Shown here one piece after another: positions 34,515 through 44,579 of a DNA stretch of 63,807 nucleotides; the stretch's first letter is position 1, and every line of letters begins with the position of its first letter. Below the pieces are notes generated by a model. The model did no database searches. It had not been told where the DNA came from and was given only the letters and a program-made list of their open reading frames with translations. Source of the stretch: Solirubrobacteraceae bacterium (GTDB lineage Bacteria; Actinomycetota; Thermoleophilia; Solirubrobacterales; Solirubrobacteraceae). The DNA lies in the NCBI GenBank assembly GCA_025934395.1, contig JAICYC010000011.1, positions 1 through 63,807 on the forward strand, given 5' to 3'. A program made the translations under genes and the position numbers.

Positions 34515-34820
34515 GGCCGTCCCCCTTACCCGGTGTTCGATGTGGGCCTGGTCGGCCGTCAGCGAGTCAGGGTAGCCGGAGCGCCGGACCTGTGATGCAG
34601 TGGAGACTTCCGGCAAACCTCTCAACGCAGCCCGCGATCTGAAGGCCGGGATCACCGAGTCCGTCGAGTCGACCACCGTCCCTTCCAGGTCCGACAGGAT
34701 CGCCAGCTGCGCCGGCAGATCCATGTGGGGACCGTACCAGGGCCGCGAACTGCGAGCCGGCGCGCCGAAGCTCGCTGCCTTTTCGGACGGCCGCGCGGCT
34801 ATGGAGTCGGGGGGCGAACG
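34515..34820. other. intergenic region with possible HAD-hydrolase remnant
   Basis: On the minus strand, 34724-34623 can be read as LSDLEGTVVDST followed by DSVIPAFRSRAALRGLPEVS, which looks like the N-terminus of a HAD phosphatase with the second Asp changed to Glu. It runs in frame into the secreted protein gene, so it is either a decayed fragment or chance. No other gene is seen in these 306 bases. Confidence 0.3.
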
Positions 34821-35873
34821 ATGGGACGCCACGACACCTGTCCCCTTCCTGACGACCCCTCGCTGGCAGCGATCGCGCGAGCGCTCAACGACGCGGGTTA
34901 CTGGGCGATCATCGTCGATCCCCACTGGCGCAGCCTCTACATGACCGATGCGCAGCGCGTTAGCGAAGCGGGCATGGTCGCGCTCGCGCCCTTCCCGGTC
35001 GGAGTGCATCTCTACAGCTCAGAATCGCTCGATGCGCTACTTGCCGGCCGCGGTCGTCTGAACAACATCGAGCTCATGCGGGAAAGGTTCGAGGCCGGCG
35101 GCGGCTATGTGCTCGCCGCGACGCAGGGTGGACGAGAGGAACTGCGCGAGCTCGTCGATCGGAGGCTCCACGACATCGTCGATCGACTGTCGCCGGTCGA
35201 GCTGGTCGACGCCGAGTCGATGCTCACTCCGGGATACGGATCGGGCATGTCGGTGGAGATCCAGATCACGCTGGTGCCCGTCAGGAGCAGCGACGGCAAG
35301 CTCATCGGGACCGTGATCCTGAGCAAACCCGCGCCGAGCATGGCTGTGCTCGCCGCGATGGCGGCCGGCGGCGACCTCGGCACCGACGGGTGCGTCGTGG
35401 ACCTCGGCGGGCTCGTCGGCCGCCACGTCGGCGATGGGGCCGTTGCGTTCTTCCTCGCCGACACGGTCGGCTCGGAGTCTGCGGCAGCGCGTGCCTGCAT
35501 ACAGGCGGCGCGCGACATCAGGAGCGCGATGACCGAGGTCGCCGCTCGCAGCGATCTCGCGCCCGCGGATCTCCTCATGCGCTTCGGGCTGCACTGGGGC
35601 GCGACGCTCTACGTGGGGCAGATCACCACCAGAGCGCGCGCGGAGGTGACCGCGCTCGGTGACGAGGTCAACGAGGGCGCGCGCATCGAGGCATGCGCGA
35701 CGGGCGGGCGCACGCTGGCCTCCAAGGATCTGCTGGAGCGCCTGCGAGGCGAAGACGCTGCTGCACTTGACCTGGACCCCGCCCGACTGGGGTACACCCA
35801 GCTCGCGGAGCTGCCCACCGCGACAGAGAAGGCGCGTCGCGATGCGCCCTCGATCGCGGTCTGCGAGGTGTAA
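34821..35873 (+). CDS. class III nucleotide-cyclase-like protein with PAS-like region
   Basis: A 350-residue protein. Residues about 20-180 resemble a PAS or sensory region (YWAIIVDPHWRSLYMTDAQR). Residues about 190-335 match the C-terminal two thirds of a class III cyclase homology domain: VGDGAVAFF, LLMRFGLHWGATLYVGQIT, TALGDEVNEGARIEACATGG. The N-terminal strand with the metal-binding Asp (normally FTDLVGST) is missing or replaced by a short GCVVDLGGLVGRH, so catalysis is doubtful. ATG 34821 follows GGGGGCGA. It converges with the hydrolase-cyclase fusion gene. Confidence 0.7.
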   Translation: MGRHDTCPLPDDPSLAAIARALNDAGYWAIIVDPHWRSLYMTDAQRVSEAGMVALAPFPVGVHLYSSESLDALLAGRGRLNNIELMRERFEAGGGYVLAATQGGREELRELVDRRLHDIVDRLSPVELVDAESMLTPGYGSGMSVEIQITLVPVRSSDGKLIGTVILSKPAPSMAVLAAMAAGGDLGTDGCVVDLGGLVGRHVGDGAVAFFLADTVGSESAAARACIQAARDIRSAMTEVAARSDLAPADLLMRFGLHWGATLYVGQITTRARAEVTALGDEVNEGARIEACATGGRTLASKDLLERLRGEDAAALDLDPARLGYTQLAELPTATEKARRDAPSIAVCEV

Positions 35874-35927
35874 GCCGGCCCCGCTGACGTCGCCCCATCA
35901 ACCCCGGCGTGAGGAGGTCAAACAAGC

Positions 35928-37253
35928 TCAGGCGAGCGCGTAGAGCTGCCACTCTTCGGGGATCCCCTTGAGGCTGTGGGCGCCCCGGTCCTCGAACCGC
36001 AGCCCCGAGCCCGCTGTCAGGTCGCGCACCGTCCGTGAAACGAGCACCTCGTCCGCCTGCGCCGCTCCCATGATCCGGGCCGCCACATGGACGGCGAGCC
36101 CGGCGATGTCCTCACCTTGGAGCTCGATCTCGCCGACGTGGACGCCGGCACGAGCATGGAGGTCCTCCGTGGGCAACGCCTCCACGATCCAGCGCGCCGC
36201 CTCCGTCGCGCGGGCAGGGCCCGAAAAGACGGCGAGAGCGCCGTCTCCGGTGGACTTGACGAGACGGCCATCGAAACGCTCGAGGCCTTCGCGGACGATG
36301 CGGGCATGGCGCTCGAGCCGAGTCGCCCACGCCCTGTCTCCGATCCTCGCTAGCTGGTCGGTCGACCCGACCAGGTCGGTGAACAGAATCGTCGCGAGCA
36401 CCCGATCGGTGCGGCCGGCCGGCGCCGGCGCTCCGACGAACGCCCGCAGGTGAGCGATGATCTCGGTCGTGTCGCCGAACCACGGGAGGTGCTCGGCGCC
36501 CGGCAGTTCGACGATGCTGGCGCCAGGGATCCGCTGAGCGGCGACACGGGCAGCCTTGATCGGGATCACGTGATCATCGACCCGCTGCACGACGAGCGTG
36601 GGCTGATGGATGGCGGGCAACGCGTCCCACGCGGTGAGCCCGTCCGCCCAGGAGTCGTAGTACCCCCGCGCGACGGCGGGGGACGCACAGGCGCGCTGCA
36701 GGAGACCCCACGCGGCGTCAGCCTCCCGAACGCCGGCAAGCCAAGTATCTCCGTCACGCCCTTCGCCCCAGGTCTCCGCCGTGCGCCGGATCAAGTCGCG
36801 CCAAGCCGTGAACTCCTCGTCGCTCATCTCCCCCTTGGCGCGGGTGTCGAACAGACCAGCGGTCGCGTCCAACATGACCAGGCGCTCAACCCGCTCGGGC
36901 CGAGCGGCAGCCGCCAGACATGCGGTTACGCCGCCCTCCGAGACACCGATCACCGTCGGATGGCTCAAGCCTGCCGCATCCATCACGCGCACGAGCTGAT
37001 CGACCCGCACCTCCACCGGGGGCGCCTCCTTGACGGGATCGGACGCGCCCGTACCTGGCTTGTCGTACACCGCAACGCGGGCGAACGCAGCCAATGCCGT
37101 GAAGAACTCGCGCGGCTGCGGGTACTGCCAGAAGAGGTCGACGTTCGAGACCCAGCCCGGGACGAACAGCATCTCGGCCGGGCCGTCGCCGAAGACCTGC
37201 CAGGCGATCTTGACGCCGTCGTACTCGACATATTGGGTACGCGGGGTCTCCAC
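35928..37253 (-). CDS. alpha/beta-hydrolase fused to class III adenylate/guanylate cyclase domain
   Basis: A 441-residue fusion. Residues 1 to about 265 are an alpha/beta hydrolase with nucleophile Ser in VIGVSEGGVTACLAAAARPE, acid in VVQRVDDHVIP and His in LPGAEHLPWFG. Residues about 280-441 are a complete class III cyclase homology domain: TILFTDLVGSTDQLARIGD, LVKSTGDGALAVFSGPARA, ARAGVHVGEIELQGEDIAGL, AHSLKGIPEEWQLY. Fusions of this order are common in actinobacteria and are thought to link substrate hydrolysis to cyclic nucleotide signalling. Start GTG 37253 follows a TAGAAC box by 6 bases. Confidence 0.85.
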   Translation of the reverse strand: METPRTQYVEYDGVKIAWQVFGDGPAEMLFVPGWVSNVDLFWQYPQPREFFTALAAFARVAVYDKPGTGASDPVKEAPPVEVRVDQLVRVMDAAGLSHPTVIGVSEGGVTACLAAAARPERVERLVMLDATAGLFDTRAKGEMSDEEFTAWRDLIRRTAETWGEGRDGDTWLAGVREADAAWGLLQRACASPAVARGYYDSWADGLTAWDALPAIHQPTLVVQRVDDHVIPIKAARVAAQRIPGASIVELPGAEHLPWFGDTTEIIAHLRAFVGAPAPAGRTDRVLATILFTDLVGSTDQLARIGDRAWATRLERHARIVREGLERFDGRLVKSTGDGALAVFSGPARATEAARWIVEALPTEDLHARAGVHVGEIELQGEDIAGLAVHVAARIMGAAQADEVLVSRTVRDLTAGSGLRFEDRGAHSLKGIPEEWQLYALA

Positions 37254-37364
37254 AGCCAGGTTCTACCTGACCGGAGAGCGAGGGGTCGGATCAACGCTCC
37301 CTGCAGTGACGACCGACCCCTGGCGGCGGCAGACCTTGGCTTCGCAAAGTCAAAATCTCGGGGG

Positions 37365-37380
37365 CAGTGGAGACGGTGGG
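37365..37380. repeat. att-like copy of the ssrA 3' end (distal)
   Basis: 16 bases identical, on the plus strand, to 44755-44770, which is the end of the tmRNA gene. It also shares TGCGAG just downstream with the copy at 42173. It is taken as the left attachment site of an integrated element; no recombinase gene is seen nearby. Confidence 0.65.
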
Positions 37381-37530
37381 GTGCGAGGGGTGCAAAGTCA
37401 CGCACCAGAACGGCATCGCAGAGCCGGCGTATGGAGCGACGTCGGCGCTGCCTACGCACGCGTGCGTACGTCGGTGCCCGGATGCGGCGCGGCGGGCTGG
37501 CCGGCCCGCCGCGCAAGCCTCACTCGAGTG

Positions 37531-39645
37531 CTACGGACCGGTGAAGCTCCCCGCGAAGCATGGCCCGTTGTTGCAGTTGTCGGCCCTCGGGATCGCTCCT
37601 TCGAAGAAGTCGGAGACGGCCTGCTGCTCGGCGGGCGCTGCGCGCGGCGCGCTATGCGGGTCTTGGCCTTCGCGGTTCGGAAGGTTTTCATAGGGCGGCG
37701 GTGCGACCCCTATGACGTTTCCGGAGCCGACGGGCGATTCGCGGATCGGGCCGATGTCCCAGTAGTAGATCGCCGAGCCGGTGAACGGCCGCGCGCTGAT
37801 CGCCGGGACGTTCCAGAGCACTTCGGTGTTCGGCCAGCGCCCTTCGAACAGAACCGGCTTGTGCGCACGGGCGCCGATCGTCCGCGCCTCAACATCGGCT
37901 TGGTAGTCAGTGACCTGATGGTCGCCGAAGGCGACATCCATCAGCACTTGGTGCGCGGGCGTGTCCGGCAGCGGGTTGGTGGTCATCCGCTCCGCGTAGC
38001 CGTTGGGCTCACCACGATCCCACAGCATCTGCATGAGATCGAGCACGAGTGGCCGCGCCGTTTCGTTCGGGTAGGACGGATAGAGAATCCCGGCGAACGG
38101 GTCGAAATCGACGGAGCGCGGCAGCAGCACCGAGTAGTTCATCGCCGGCACGCCGAGCGATGCCCGCGTGAAGTCGGGCGAGACCGCTGTCAGCGCTCCG
38201 CCCATGATCCCGCCCTGGCTGTTGCCGTTGTAGTACAGATGGCTTGTGTTGAGCACCGAGCCGGTTTCGAGCGTGCCGTTCTGGTGGAAGGCGGGCGCGG
38301 TCGTGAATCCGGACGGGCTGATCATCGCCCGACCGAGGTAGAGCTCGTCGAGCAGGCCCTGCTGCAGCCGGTCAGGGAGCTTCGGGAACAGCGAGAGGTT
38401 CTGCAGCGCGGCCACTGCGACGGGCACATCCGATTCGGCCATCCCGATCTCGTCGGTGGCGCACTGCACGATCTTGTGTGCCTGCGAGAGGCTGCGCTGC
38501 GGACTCGATGCGACCTCGGAAGCCTTGCCGAACAGGCCGTGCCCGTATAGCGACGGTCGTCCCGCTTCGGCGGGTCCGCCGGTCACTGACGCGGGGATGA
38601 TGCAGTCGAAGTTGGCGGTCCAGGTCCCGTTCTGGATCGGCGCCCCAGTGGCGTCGAGCTGGAGGTTCCCGCCCGGAGCGCAGCTCGGGAACAGGAAGCA
38701 GGGGACCTGGAACGTGCCCTTGACCCGGCGCGCAATCTCGCCCGGGTCAGGTTCGCTTTCGACGCTCGTGACGGCGAAGCTCGGGGAGACGCCTTCGACT
38801 ATCCCGTCCGCAAGGTCGCTGTCGCCGAGCTGTCCGAACGCGTCGTTTCGCATTGCGAGCTCGCGGCCGGTGTTGTTGGCATCGCTGGCGACGGTGAAGT
38901 CCCACGCCAGGTAGAGGTCGCTTCGCTTGATGCCCGCGCCGGCGAGCCGCGCGAAGATTTCTTCGTAGTGGCCGCGGCGCGCGTTGATCGCTTCCTGTTC
39001 AGACGGCACGCGGTCGCGGTAGTAGCGGAAGGCCACCGGGGCTTCGAGATGTTCACCGGCCGCGTTGTGGAGGTGGCGGATGGCGACGATGTATCGGTGG
39101 CCGGAGGTGAAGTTGACCGCCGGGTGGATCTCCAGAACCCTCTTCGATGGGTCCGAGACGGTCGAGTCGATCTCCGCCCAGATCGGCCAGCGCGTGCCGG
39201 TTTGCGCGTCGATCACCACGATCGGCGTGCTGCTCACGGTGTACGCGGCAAGGTGGTTGATCGGCACCGCGCCCGTGGCGCTCACGTCTGCGGTCGTTTC
39301 GATGCCGGGGATCTTGAGAACGATCACCGAGCCGGGGCTGAACCCGTCGGATGCGTTGTACGGGGCCGCTTCGATGTGGACGTTGTGGGCGTTCGCGGGC
39401 ATCGCTTCGGTCTGGAAGTTGATGCGACGACCGGTCGCGCTGGTCGCATCGGGAGCCGTGTAGTAGTCGTCAGGGAAGGGCTCCATGCAGACCGTATTGC
39501 CGGGCTGGGCGATGAAGTCGCAGCGTTCGGCTTCGCTCGTGTCGATCGGCGGGAGCGTCTCGCGTGCGCTCGCGAGCGCAGGGAGCACGCCGAGCAGCAG
39601 GAGACCGACGATCGCGGCGAGGACGTATAGCCGGGTCCGCATCAT
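37531..39645 (-). CDS. secreted lipase/esterase-like alpha/beta hydrolase
   Basis: A 704-residue exported protein. The signal peptide is MMRTRLYVLAAIVGLLLLGV followed by LPALASA. Much of the N-terminal half is beta-rich and resembles the bacterial virulence-factor lipase N-terminal domain. The C-terminal half has a GNSQGG nucleophile elbow (YYNGNSQGGIMGG) near residue 470. Two Cys pairs are likely structural (CDFIAQPGNTVC, PCFLFPSCAPG). ATG 39645 has GGAGG five bases upstream; TAGAGT at 39721-39716 is a possible -10. Glu is mostly GAA, as in the other big exported hydrolases. Confidence 0.8.
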   Translation of the reverse strand: MMRTRLYVLAAIVGLLLLGVLPALASARETLPPIDTSEAERCDFIAQPGNTVCMEPFPDDYYTAPDATSATGRRINFQTEAMPANAHNVHIEAAPYNASDGFSPGSVIVLKIPGIETTADVSATGAVPINHLAAYTVSSTPIVVIDAQTGTRWPIWAEIDSTVSDPSKRVLEIHPAVNFTSGHRYIVAIRHLHNAAGEHLEAPVAFRYYRDRVPSEQEAINARRGHYEEIFARLAGAGIKRSDLYLAWDFTVASDANNTGRELAMRNDAFGQLGDSDLADGIVEGVSPSFAVTSVESEPDPGEIARRVKGTFQVPCFLFPSCAPGGNLQLDATGAPIQNGTWTANFDCIIPASVTGGPAEAGRPSLYGHGLFGKASEVASSPQRSLSQAHKIVQCATDEIGMAESDVPVAVAALQNLSLFPKLPDRLQQGLLDELYLGRAMISPSGFTTAPAFHQNGTLETGSVLNTSHLYYNGNSQGGIMGGALTAVSPDFTRASLGVPAMNYSVLLPRSVDFDPFAGILYPSYPNETARPLVLDLMQMLWDRGEPNGYAERMTTNPLPDTPAHQVLMDVAFGDHQVTDYQADVEARTIGARAHKPVLFEGRWPNTEVLWNVPAISARPFTGSAIYYWDIGPIRESPVGSGNVIGVAPPPYENLPNREGQDPHSAPRAAPAEQQAVSDFFEGAIPRADNCNNGPCFAGSFTGP

Positions 39646-40110
39646 GCACCTCCGGGGGGTAGCCATTCAGACCCCGGCGGGCGCAGCGCCCGTCGCGGGA
39701 GCCTGCTCGGGCACGACTCTAACGCCGCGCCGCCTCGTCCGTCAACGAGGGCGGCGTGGCCGCTCGCCCGAGACGTACCGCGAGGGACCGTGGCGTCCTC
39801 CGAAACAACCGTGCCCCCGATGTCGCCCGGAGTTCCGCGTCGCGCGCGGTGTCAGCGCCCAGCCCCCGGCGAGGGCCCATCCCTAACCAGAACATCCTGC
39901 AGCAACGTCGCGCTTCCCTGCGCGTGCGAGCACGAGAAGAACTTTGGCTCTGCGGAGCCGAGGTTTTATGGAGACTAGGGGAAGAAGATCAAACCCCGAT
40001 GGCCGCGTCACGGCGCTCCGACGGGCACTACCTGGACGCGTTCTCGGTGGCGAATCCTGAGCGCCCGGGTCGTCGACATGACAGCAGCCACGTGCAGACC
40101 GGGATACTGG
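39646..40110. other. intergenic region with degenerate att-like copy
   Basis: 465 bases without a supported gene. It contains a stem around 39729-39755 (GCCGCCTCGT paired with ACGAGGGCGGC, one bulge) and, at 39967-39981, a weak partial match to the att core (TATGGAGAC then TAGGGG). That match is preceded by a GGCTC/GAGCC hairpin like those near the other two copies. The partial match could be chance. Confidence 0.3.
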
Positions 40111-41088
<978 letters not shown>

Positions 41089-41206
41089 GGAGTGCTCCTG
41101 TCTCGAATCTCGGGTGCTGCTGACAGCGAATCACCGTTGAGCCAGGAGTGAGAGTCCTTGTTGATCCAGGTACTGGCGGGACCTCCCAGGGCCATGCCTG
41201 CGGGCG

Positions 41207-41212
41207 TAACCT
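41207..41212 (+). promoter_or_regulatory. -10 element for MmyB-type regulator
   Basis: TAACCT lies exactly 6 bases before ATG 41219; no ribosome binding site is present, so the mRNA is probably leaderless. Confidence 0.45.
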
Positions 41213-41218
41213 GACCGC

Positions 41219-42088
41219 ATGGATGCAAAAAGCGAGACCCGGGAGTTCTTGACCTCGCGCCGAGCCAGGCTCACGCCGGACCAGGTGGGCCTGCCCATCT
41301 ACGGAGACAACCGACGCGTGCCGGGACTCCGGCGTGAGGAGGTCGCGCTCCTTGCCGGAGTCAGCGTCGACTACTACACGCGCCTCGAGCGCGGGAACCT
41401 GAGCGGCGTCTCAGAGAGCGTGCTCGAGTCGCTGGCCCGTGGGCTGCAACTGGACGAGGCTGAGCGATCCCATCTGTTCGACCTCGCACGCGCAGCCCAG
41501 CCAACGAGGACGACTCGCCGCCGTCGTGCGGCGAAGCACCGGATACGCCCCGGTGTGCAACGGGTTCTCGACTCCATGACTGCGGCACCGGCGTTCGTGC
41601 GCAACGGTCGTCTGGACATCCTCGCCGCCAATCGGCTCGGCTACGCCCTCTACGCGATCTGCGCCTCCCCGGGTCAACCGTCCAACACGGCCCGATTCGT
41701 GTTCTTGGACCCCCGCGCCAGAGGCTTCTACCCCGATTGGGACCTCGTGGCCAACGAGGTCGTGGCCGTTCTGCGGTCGGAAGCCGGTCGCGACCCGCAC
41801 GACCGCGAACTTTCGGACTTGGTCGGCGAACTGTCGACGCAGAGCGAGATCTTCCGCACGAAGTGGGCCGCGCACAACGTCCGATTCCACGACACCGGCA
41901 TCAAGCGCATGCACCACCCGATTGTCGGCGAGCTCGAGCTGAGCTACGAGACGATGGAGCTCTCTGGCGACACCGGACTGACGATGTTCGCCTTTACCGC
42001 CGAGGCGGGTTCAGCCTCCGCACAGGCGCTGAACCTCCTGGCAAGCTGGGCCGCAACGCCCGAACGGGTCGAGGCTGCCGACCTCTAA
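41219..42088 (+). CDS. XRE-family regulator with MmyB-type ligand domain
   Basis: A 289-residue regulator. Residues about 8-80 are a helix-turn-helix of the XRE type (PGLRREEVALLAGVSVDYYTRLERG, then VLESLARGLQLDEAER). Residues about 105-280 are the MmyB-like ligand-binding domain (AAPAFVRNGRLDILAANRLG, FVFLDPRARGFYPDWDLVA, TGIKRMHHPIVGELELSYE). Such proteins are typical partners of a divergent oxidoreductase gene. The starting ATG lies 6 bases after TAACCT. It is expected to repress or activate the aldo/keto reductase gene. Confidence 0.9.
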   Translation: MDAKSETREFLTSRRARLTPDQVGLPIYGDNRRVPGLRREEVALLAGVSVDYYTRLERGNLSGVSESVLESLARGLQLDEAERSHLFDLARAAQPTRTTRRRRAAKHRIRPGVQRVLDSMTAAPAFVRNGRLDILAANRLGYALYAICASPGQPSNTARFVFLDPRARGFYPDWDLVANEVVAVLRSEAGRDPHDRELSDLVGELSTQSEIFRTKWAAHNVRFHDTGIKRMHHPIVGELELSYETMELSGDTGLTMFAFTAEAGSASAQALNLLASWAATPERVEAADL

Positions 42089-42538
42089 AGTCGCCGACCG
42101 AATGAACGGTCACGTGCGGGCGACGCGTTCGCTGCAACATTTCGGCTTTCCCGAGCCAAATTCGGGCCGTAATGGAGACGGTGGGTGCGAGAGGCCCGAA
42201 CAGATGACCGGTTGCCGCGTCCTAAAGCGGATTTGCGACGGATGAGCACACCGGCCTGCGTCCGCTAGAGCGTACGCACGGTCACGCGACGCCGCTCACG
42301 CCAGCCAGGCGCATGCGGCGACCAGACGGCTCCGGTGAGCTCCTCGTTGCTGTGGGCCTGTGCCGTCGCCCGCGATGATGGAAGCACGAGCGAAGTCCCG
42401 CCCGTCACCCTCGAGCGCCGTCGGCGACGGTGCGCGGCAGGCGATCCCTAGGCGCTGCTGGGGTCGCGTGGGCAACCACACTCCGCGGCGGGGGCGCGCC
42501 GGCGAGCGCCTGCGTTTTAGCTGGCGCCCTGTACGACG
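42089..42538. other. intergenic region between island cassettes
   Basis: 450 bases without a supported gene apart from the att-like copy at 42173-42185. A GGCTTTCCCGAGCC stem lies just before that copy. I see no integrase, tRNA or promoter with confidence. Confidence 0.35.
42173..42185. repeat. att-like copy of the ssrA 3' end (proximal)
   Basis: Thirteen bases identical to the core of the ssrA end (44758-44770), followed by TGCGAG as in the copy at 37365. It divides the island into separate cassettes. Confidence 0.6.
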
Positions 42539-43027
42539 TTAGGTGCCGACCCGCGCGCCCTGTGTGGGCGCTCTGCGTGCACGCCATGACTCCAACAGCG
42601 AGCAGAACTCACGCAGGAATCCGTCGGTCGTTCCCCACGACTTTGGGAATTTTCCGCTTAGAGCGTGGCACTCGATTCGCCTGTCGGTCTTCAATCGAAC
42701 CACCACGATCGGTATCCCGTAGTACCCGGCGCCCACCTCAAAGGCGGATACATCATCCCACTTGACTTCGTATCTTCGCACAGGATTCTGTACCGTAAAG
42801 GTGTCCGCGCCCGGAGTGACCAGAACTCGGCACCGGAACCCTGTGGCGAGCGCGTACAACGACGCTGCGAGGCCTAACACGAACAGGATCCAAAGGGCGA
42901 CCGCCTTTCCGCCGTGTGCCTCGGCGACGCCCGGCGCCGCAGTGACAAGGCCACCGATCACGATGAGAGACACGAGGACGCCCCCGAGCGGAATCCCGCG
43001 ATTCCGGTAAACATCAGGGGCTTTCAC
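42539..43027 (-). CDS. membrane protein with PH-like domain
   Basis: A 162-residue protein. The N-terminal 65 residues hold two hydrophobic helices (VLVSLIVIGGLVTAA and ALWILFVLGLAASLYALATG). A bacterial PH-like domain follows (CRVLVTPGADTFTVQNPVRR, VKWDDVSAFEVGAGYYGIP). No catalytic motif is visible. GTG 43027 is preceded by GAGGAG. It lies 46 bases after the end of a truncated gene on the same strand (43074-43322). As a small membrane protein it could be an immunity-type partner of that lost protein, which is speculation. Confidence 0.65.
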   Translation of the reverse strand: MKAPDVYRNRGIPLGGVLVSLIVIGGLVTAAPGVAEAHGGKAVALWILFVLGLAASLYALATGFRCRVLVTPGADTFTVQNPVRRYEVKWDDVSAFEVGAGYYGIPIVVVRLKTDRRIECHALSGKFPKSWGTTDGFLREFCSLLESWRARRAPTQGARVGT

Positions 43028-43073
43028 CGCGATGGACGCTCCTCGTCAGTCTCTCGATGTACCGCACGGCCCA

Positions 43074-43322
43074 CTAGCACTTGCGCCCGCCTAACAGTGC
43101 CCCGCCACACTGCATGATGCCTTCTCCGGCTTCGCGGATCAACTGGATGCCGCCCTCGACACCACCTGCAATTCCGCCGCCAGCGTTGCTAATGAGGTCT
43201 ACTGGGTCTTTTAGCAAGAACGGCAGGTTGATACCAGCACGAGCGAGGAAGCGTTGCCAGCCGTTGTTCGTGTATCCGCTAATCGGTCCCGCCTCGTTAA
43301 GTATGATGCCCGGCTCCAGCGG
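43074..43322 (-). pseudogene. 3' fragment of an unknown gene, truncated
   Basis: This open frame encodes 82 residues with clear protein-like composition (GYTNNGWQRFLARAGINLPF, then a Gly-rich helix NAGGGIAGGVEGGIQLIREA and the end GGALLGGRKC). It has no proper start codon: the frame is blocked by TGA at 43325-43323 and contains only one internal ATG. The IS3-type element begins roughly 100 bases upstream, so the 5' part was probably lost or displaced. The family is not recognised; a polymorphic-toxin C-terminus is one possibility. Confidence 0.4.
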
Positions 43323-43455
43323 TCAGTCCAGTTGCTGTGAGAGTGTGAGTCGTTGTTGATGTGAATGTGTGAGTGCTCTCCCTCTCGATTCCTAGCGTGG
43401 AGTGAATCGAAGGGCCGCGGGGCCGTCGGTCCACGGGCATCGAGGGCAGTGGCTC

Positions 43456-44307
43456 TCATCGGCTGCCAACTGTACTCGCTTCATAGAACGCGACTGGGGT
43501 CTTGTAGCCGAGGCCGCGGTGCGGGCGCAGCGTGTTGTATTCGCGCACCCAGTTGGCGATCATGACCCGCGCCTCGAGCGGGCTGTCGAAGTGCTCGCCG
43601 TTGAGCAGCTCGTCGCGCATCGTGCCGTTGAACCGCTCGACGTAGGGGTTCTGCTGCGGGGAGCCGCGCTCGATGAAGATCGGCTGGACACCCTGCGCGG
43701 CGAGCCACGCCCTGGTGCTCTCGGCGATGAACTCGCGGCCGTTGTCCGAGCGGATGAACGCCGGCTTGCCATGCTTCTTGAAGAGCGTCTTGAGCTCGGC
43801 CACGACGTCGCGGGCACCGATGTGCCGCTCGACACGGCAGCCGAGCGCGCGCCGCGTGTACTCATCGACGACGTTCAAGACCCGCAGCGGACCGCCGTCC
43901 TGGGTCCTGGTCGAGACGAAGTCATAGGACCACACGTGGTTCGGCGCGGCCGCCGGCGTATTCCAAGCGGCTCCGAGCGCCGTCCCGCGGGCTTTCTCGC
44001 CGTGTTTCTTGCGCTGAGGCGGCACCCGGTGGCCCTCAAGGCGCCACAGCCGCTCGATCCGCTTGCGGTTCACGACCCACCCCTCCTGGCGAAGGAGCGC
44101 CCAGATCCGCCGGTAGCCATACCGCGGGTGGCGATCGGCGAGCTCGTTGATCCGGCGCACGAGCCGCAACTCGAACTCGCCCGGCTCGATCACATAGCGC
44201 TACGTGGAGCGGTGCTGGCCGACCAGCTGGCACGCCCGGCGCTCAGAGACCGGGAAGCGGTGCATCAGATGCGCCACCGCCGCCCGCCTCCGGACCGGGC
44301 TCACCAT
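43456..44307 (-). pseudogene. IS3-family transposase orfB with premature amber codon
   Basis: An IS3 integrase-type DDE transposase: YDFVSTRTQDG (first Asp), FIRSDNGREF (second Asp) and YVERFNGTMRDELL (Glu). The frame can be followed from ATG 44307, overlapping the end of orfA, but a TAG at 44202-44200 interrupts it after STRST-like residue 34, where relatives have a Gln (QHRSTQRY). Downstream of the TAG the frame resumes intact to 43456. Translation from GTG 44193 would give a 245-residue product lacking the first region. A sequencing error at this base is possible. Confidence 0.7.
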
Positions 44308-44579
44308 TTTGAGCGCTGCAAGTCCTTCAGCATCGAGATATCCAGCGCCTGCTCGGCAACGATCTTCTTCAGCCGGCTGTTCTCCTGCTCAAGCGCCTTC
44401 AGCCGCTGCGCCTCGTCCTCCTTCAAAGCCCCGTACTTGATCCGCCAGCGAAAGAACGTCTGGTCACTGATCCCCAGCCGCTTGCAGCGCTGTGCGACCG
44501 TGAAACCCTGCGCCTCGAGCTTCTCCGCCTCCCTCAGCTTCGCGACGATCTGCTCGACCGAATACCGCTTTCTGGCCAT
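44301..44579 (-). CDS. IS3-family transposase orfA (helix-turn-helix subunit)
   Basis: A 92-residue protein: MARKRYSVEQIVAKLREAEK, a helix-turn-helix GFTVAQRCKRLGISDQTFFRW, and a leucine-rich coiled coil EDEAQRLKALEQENSRLKKI. It is the DNA-binding partner of the orfB transposase, normally fused to it by programmed -1 frameshifting; the AAAAT near its end (TCAAAATGG) would be the slippery site. It looks intact. Confidence 0.85.
   Translation of the reverse strand: MARKRYSVEQIVAKLREAEKLEAQGFTVAQRCKRLGISDQTFFRWRIKYGALKEDEAQRLKALEQENSRLKKIVAEQALDISMLKDLQRSKW

Noticed and set aside
34515-34724. Extended N-terminus for the secreted propeller protein starting at ATG 34724.
   Set aside because: It would place about 70 residues before a clear signal peptide; GTG 34514 with GGGGGA upstream is the better start.
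43211-43459. Small minus-strand frame with a His/Ser-rich stretch (HSHIHINNDSHSHS).
   Set aside because: Low-complexity sequence spanning the unresolved IS3 edge, overlapping the better-composed fragment at 43074-43322; no start or context supports it.
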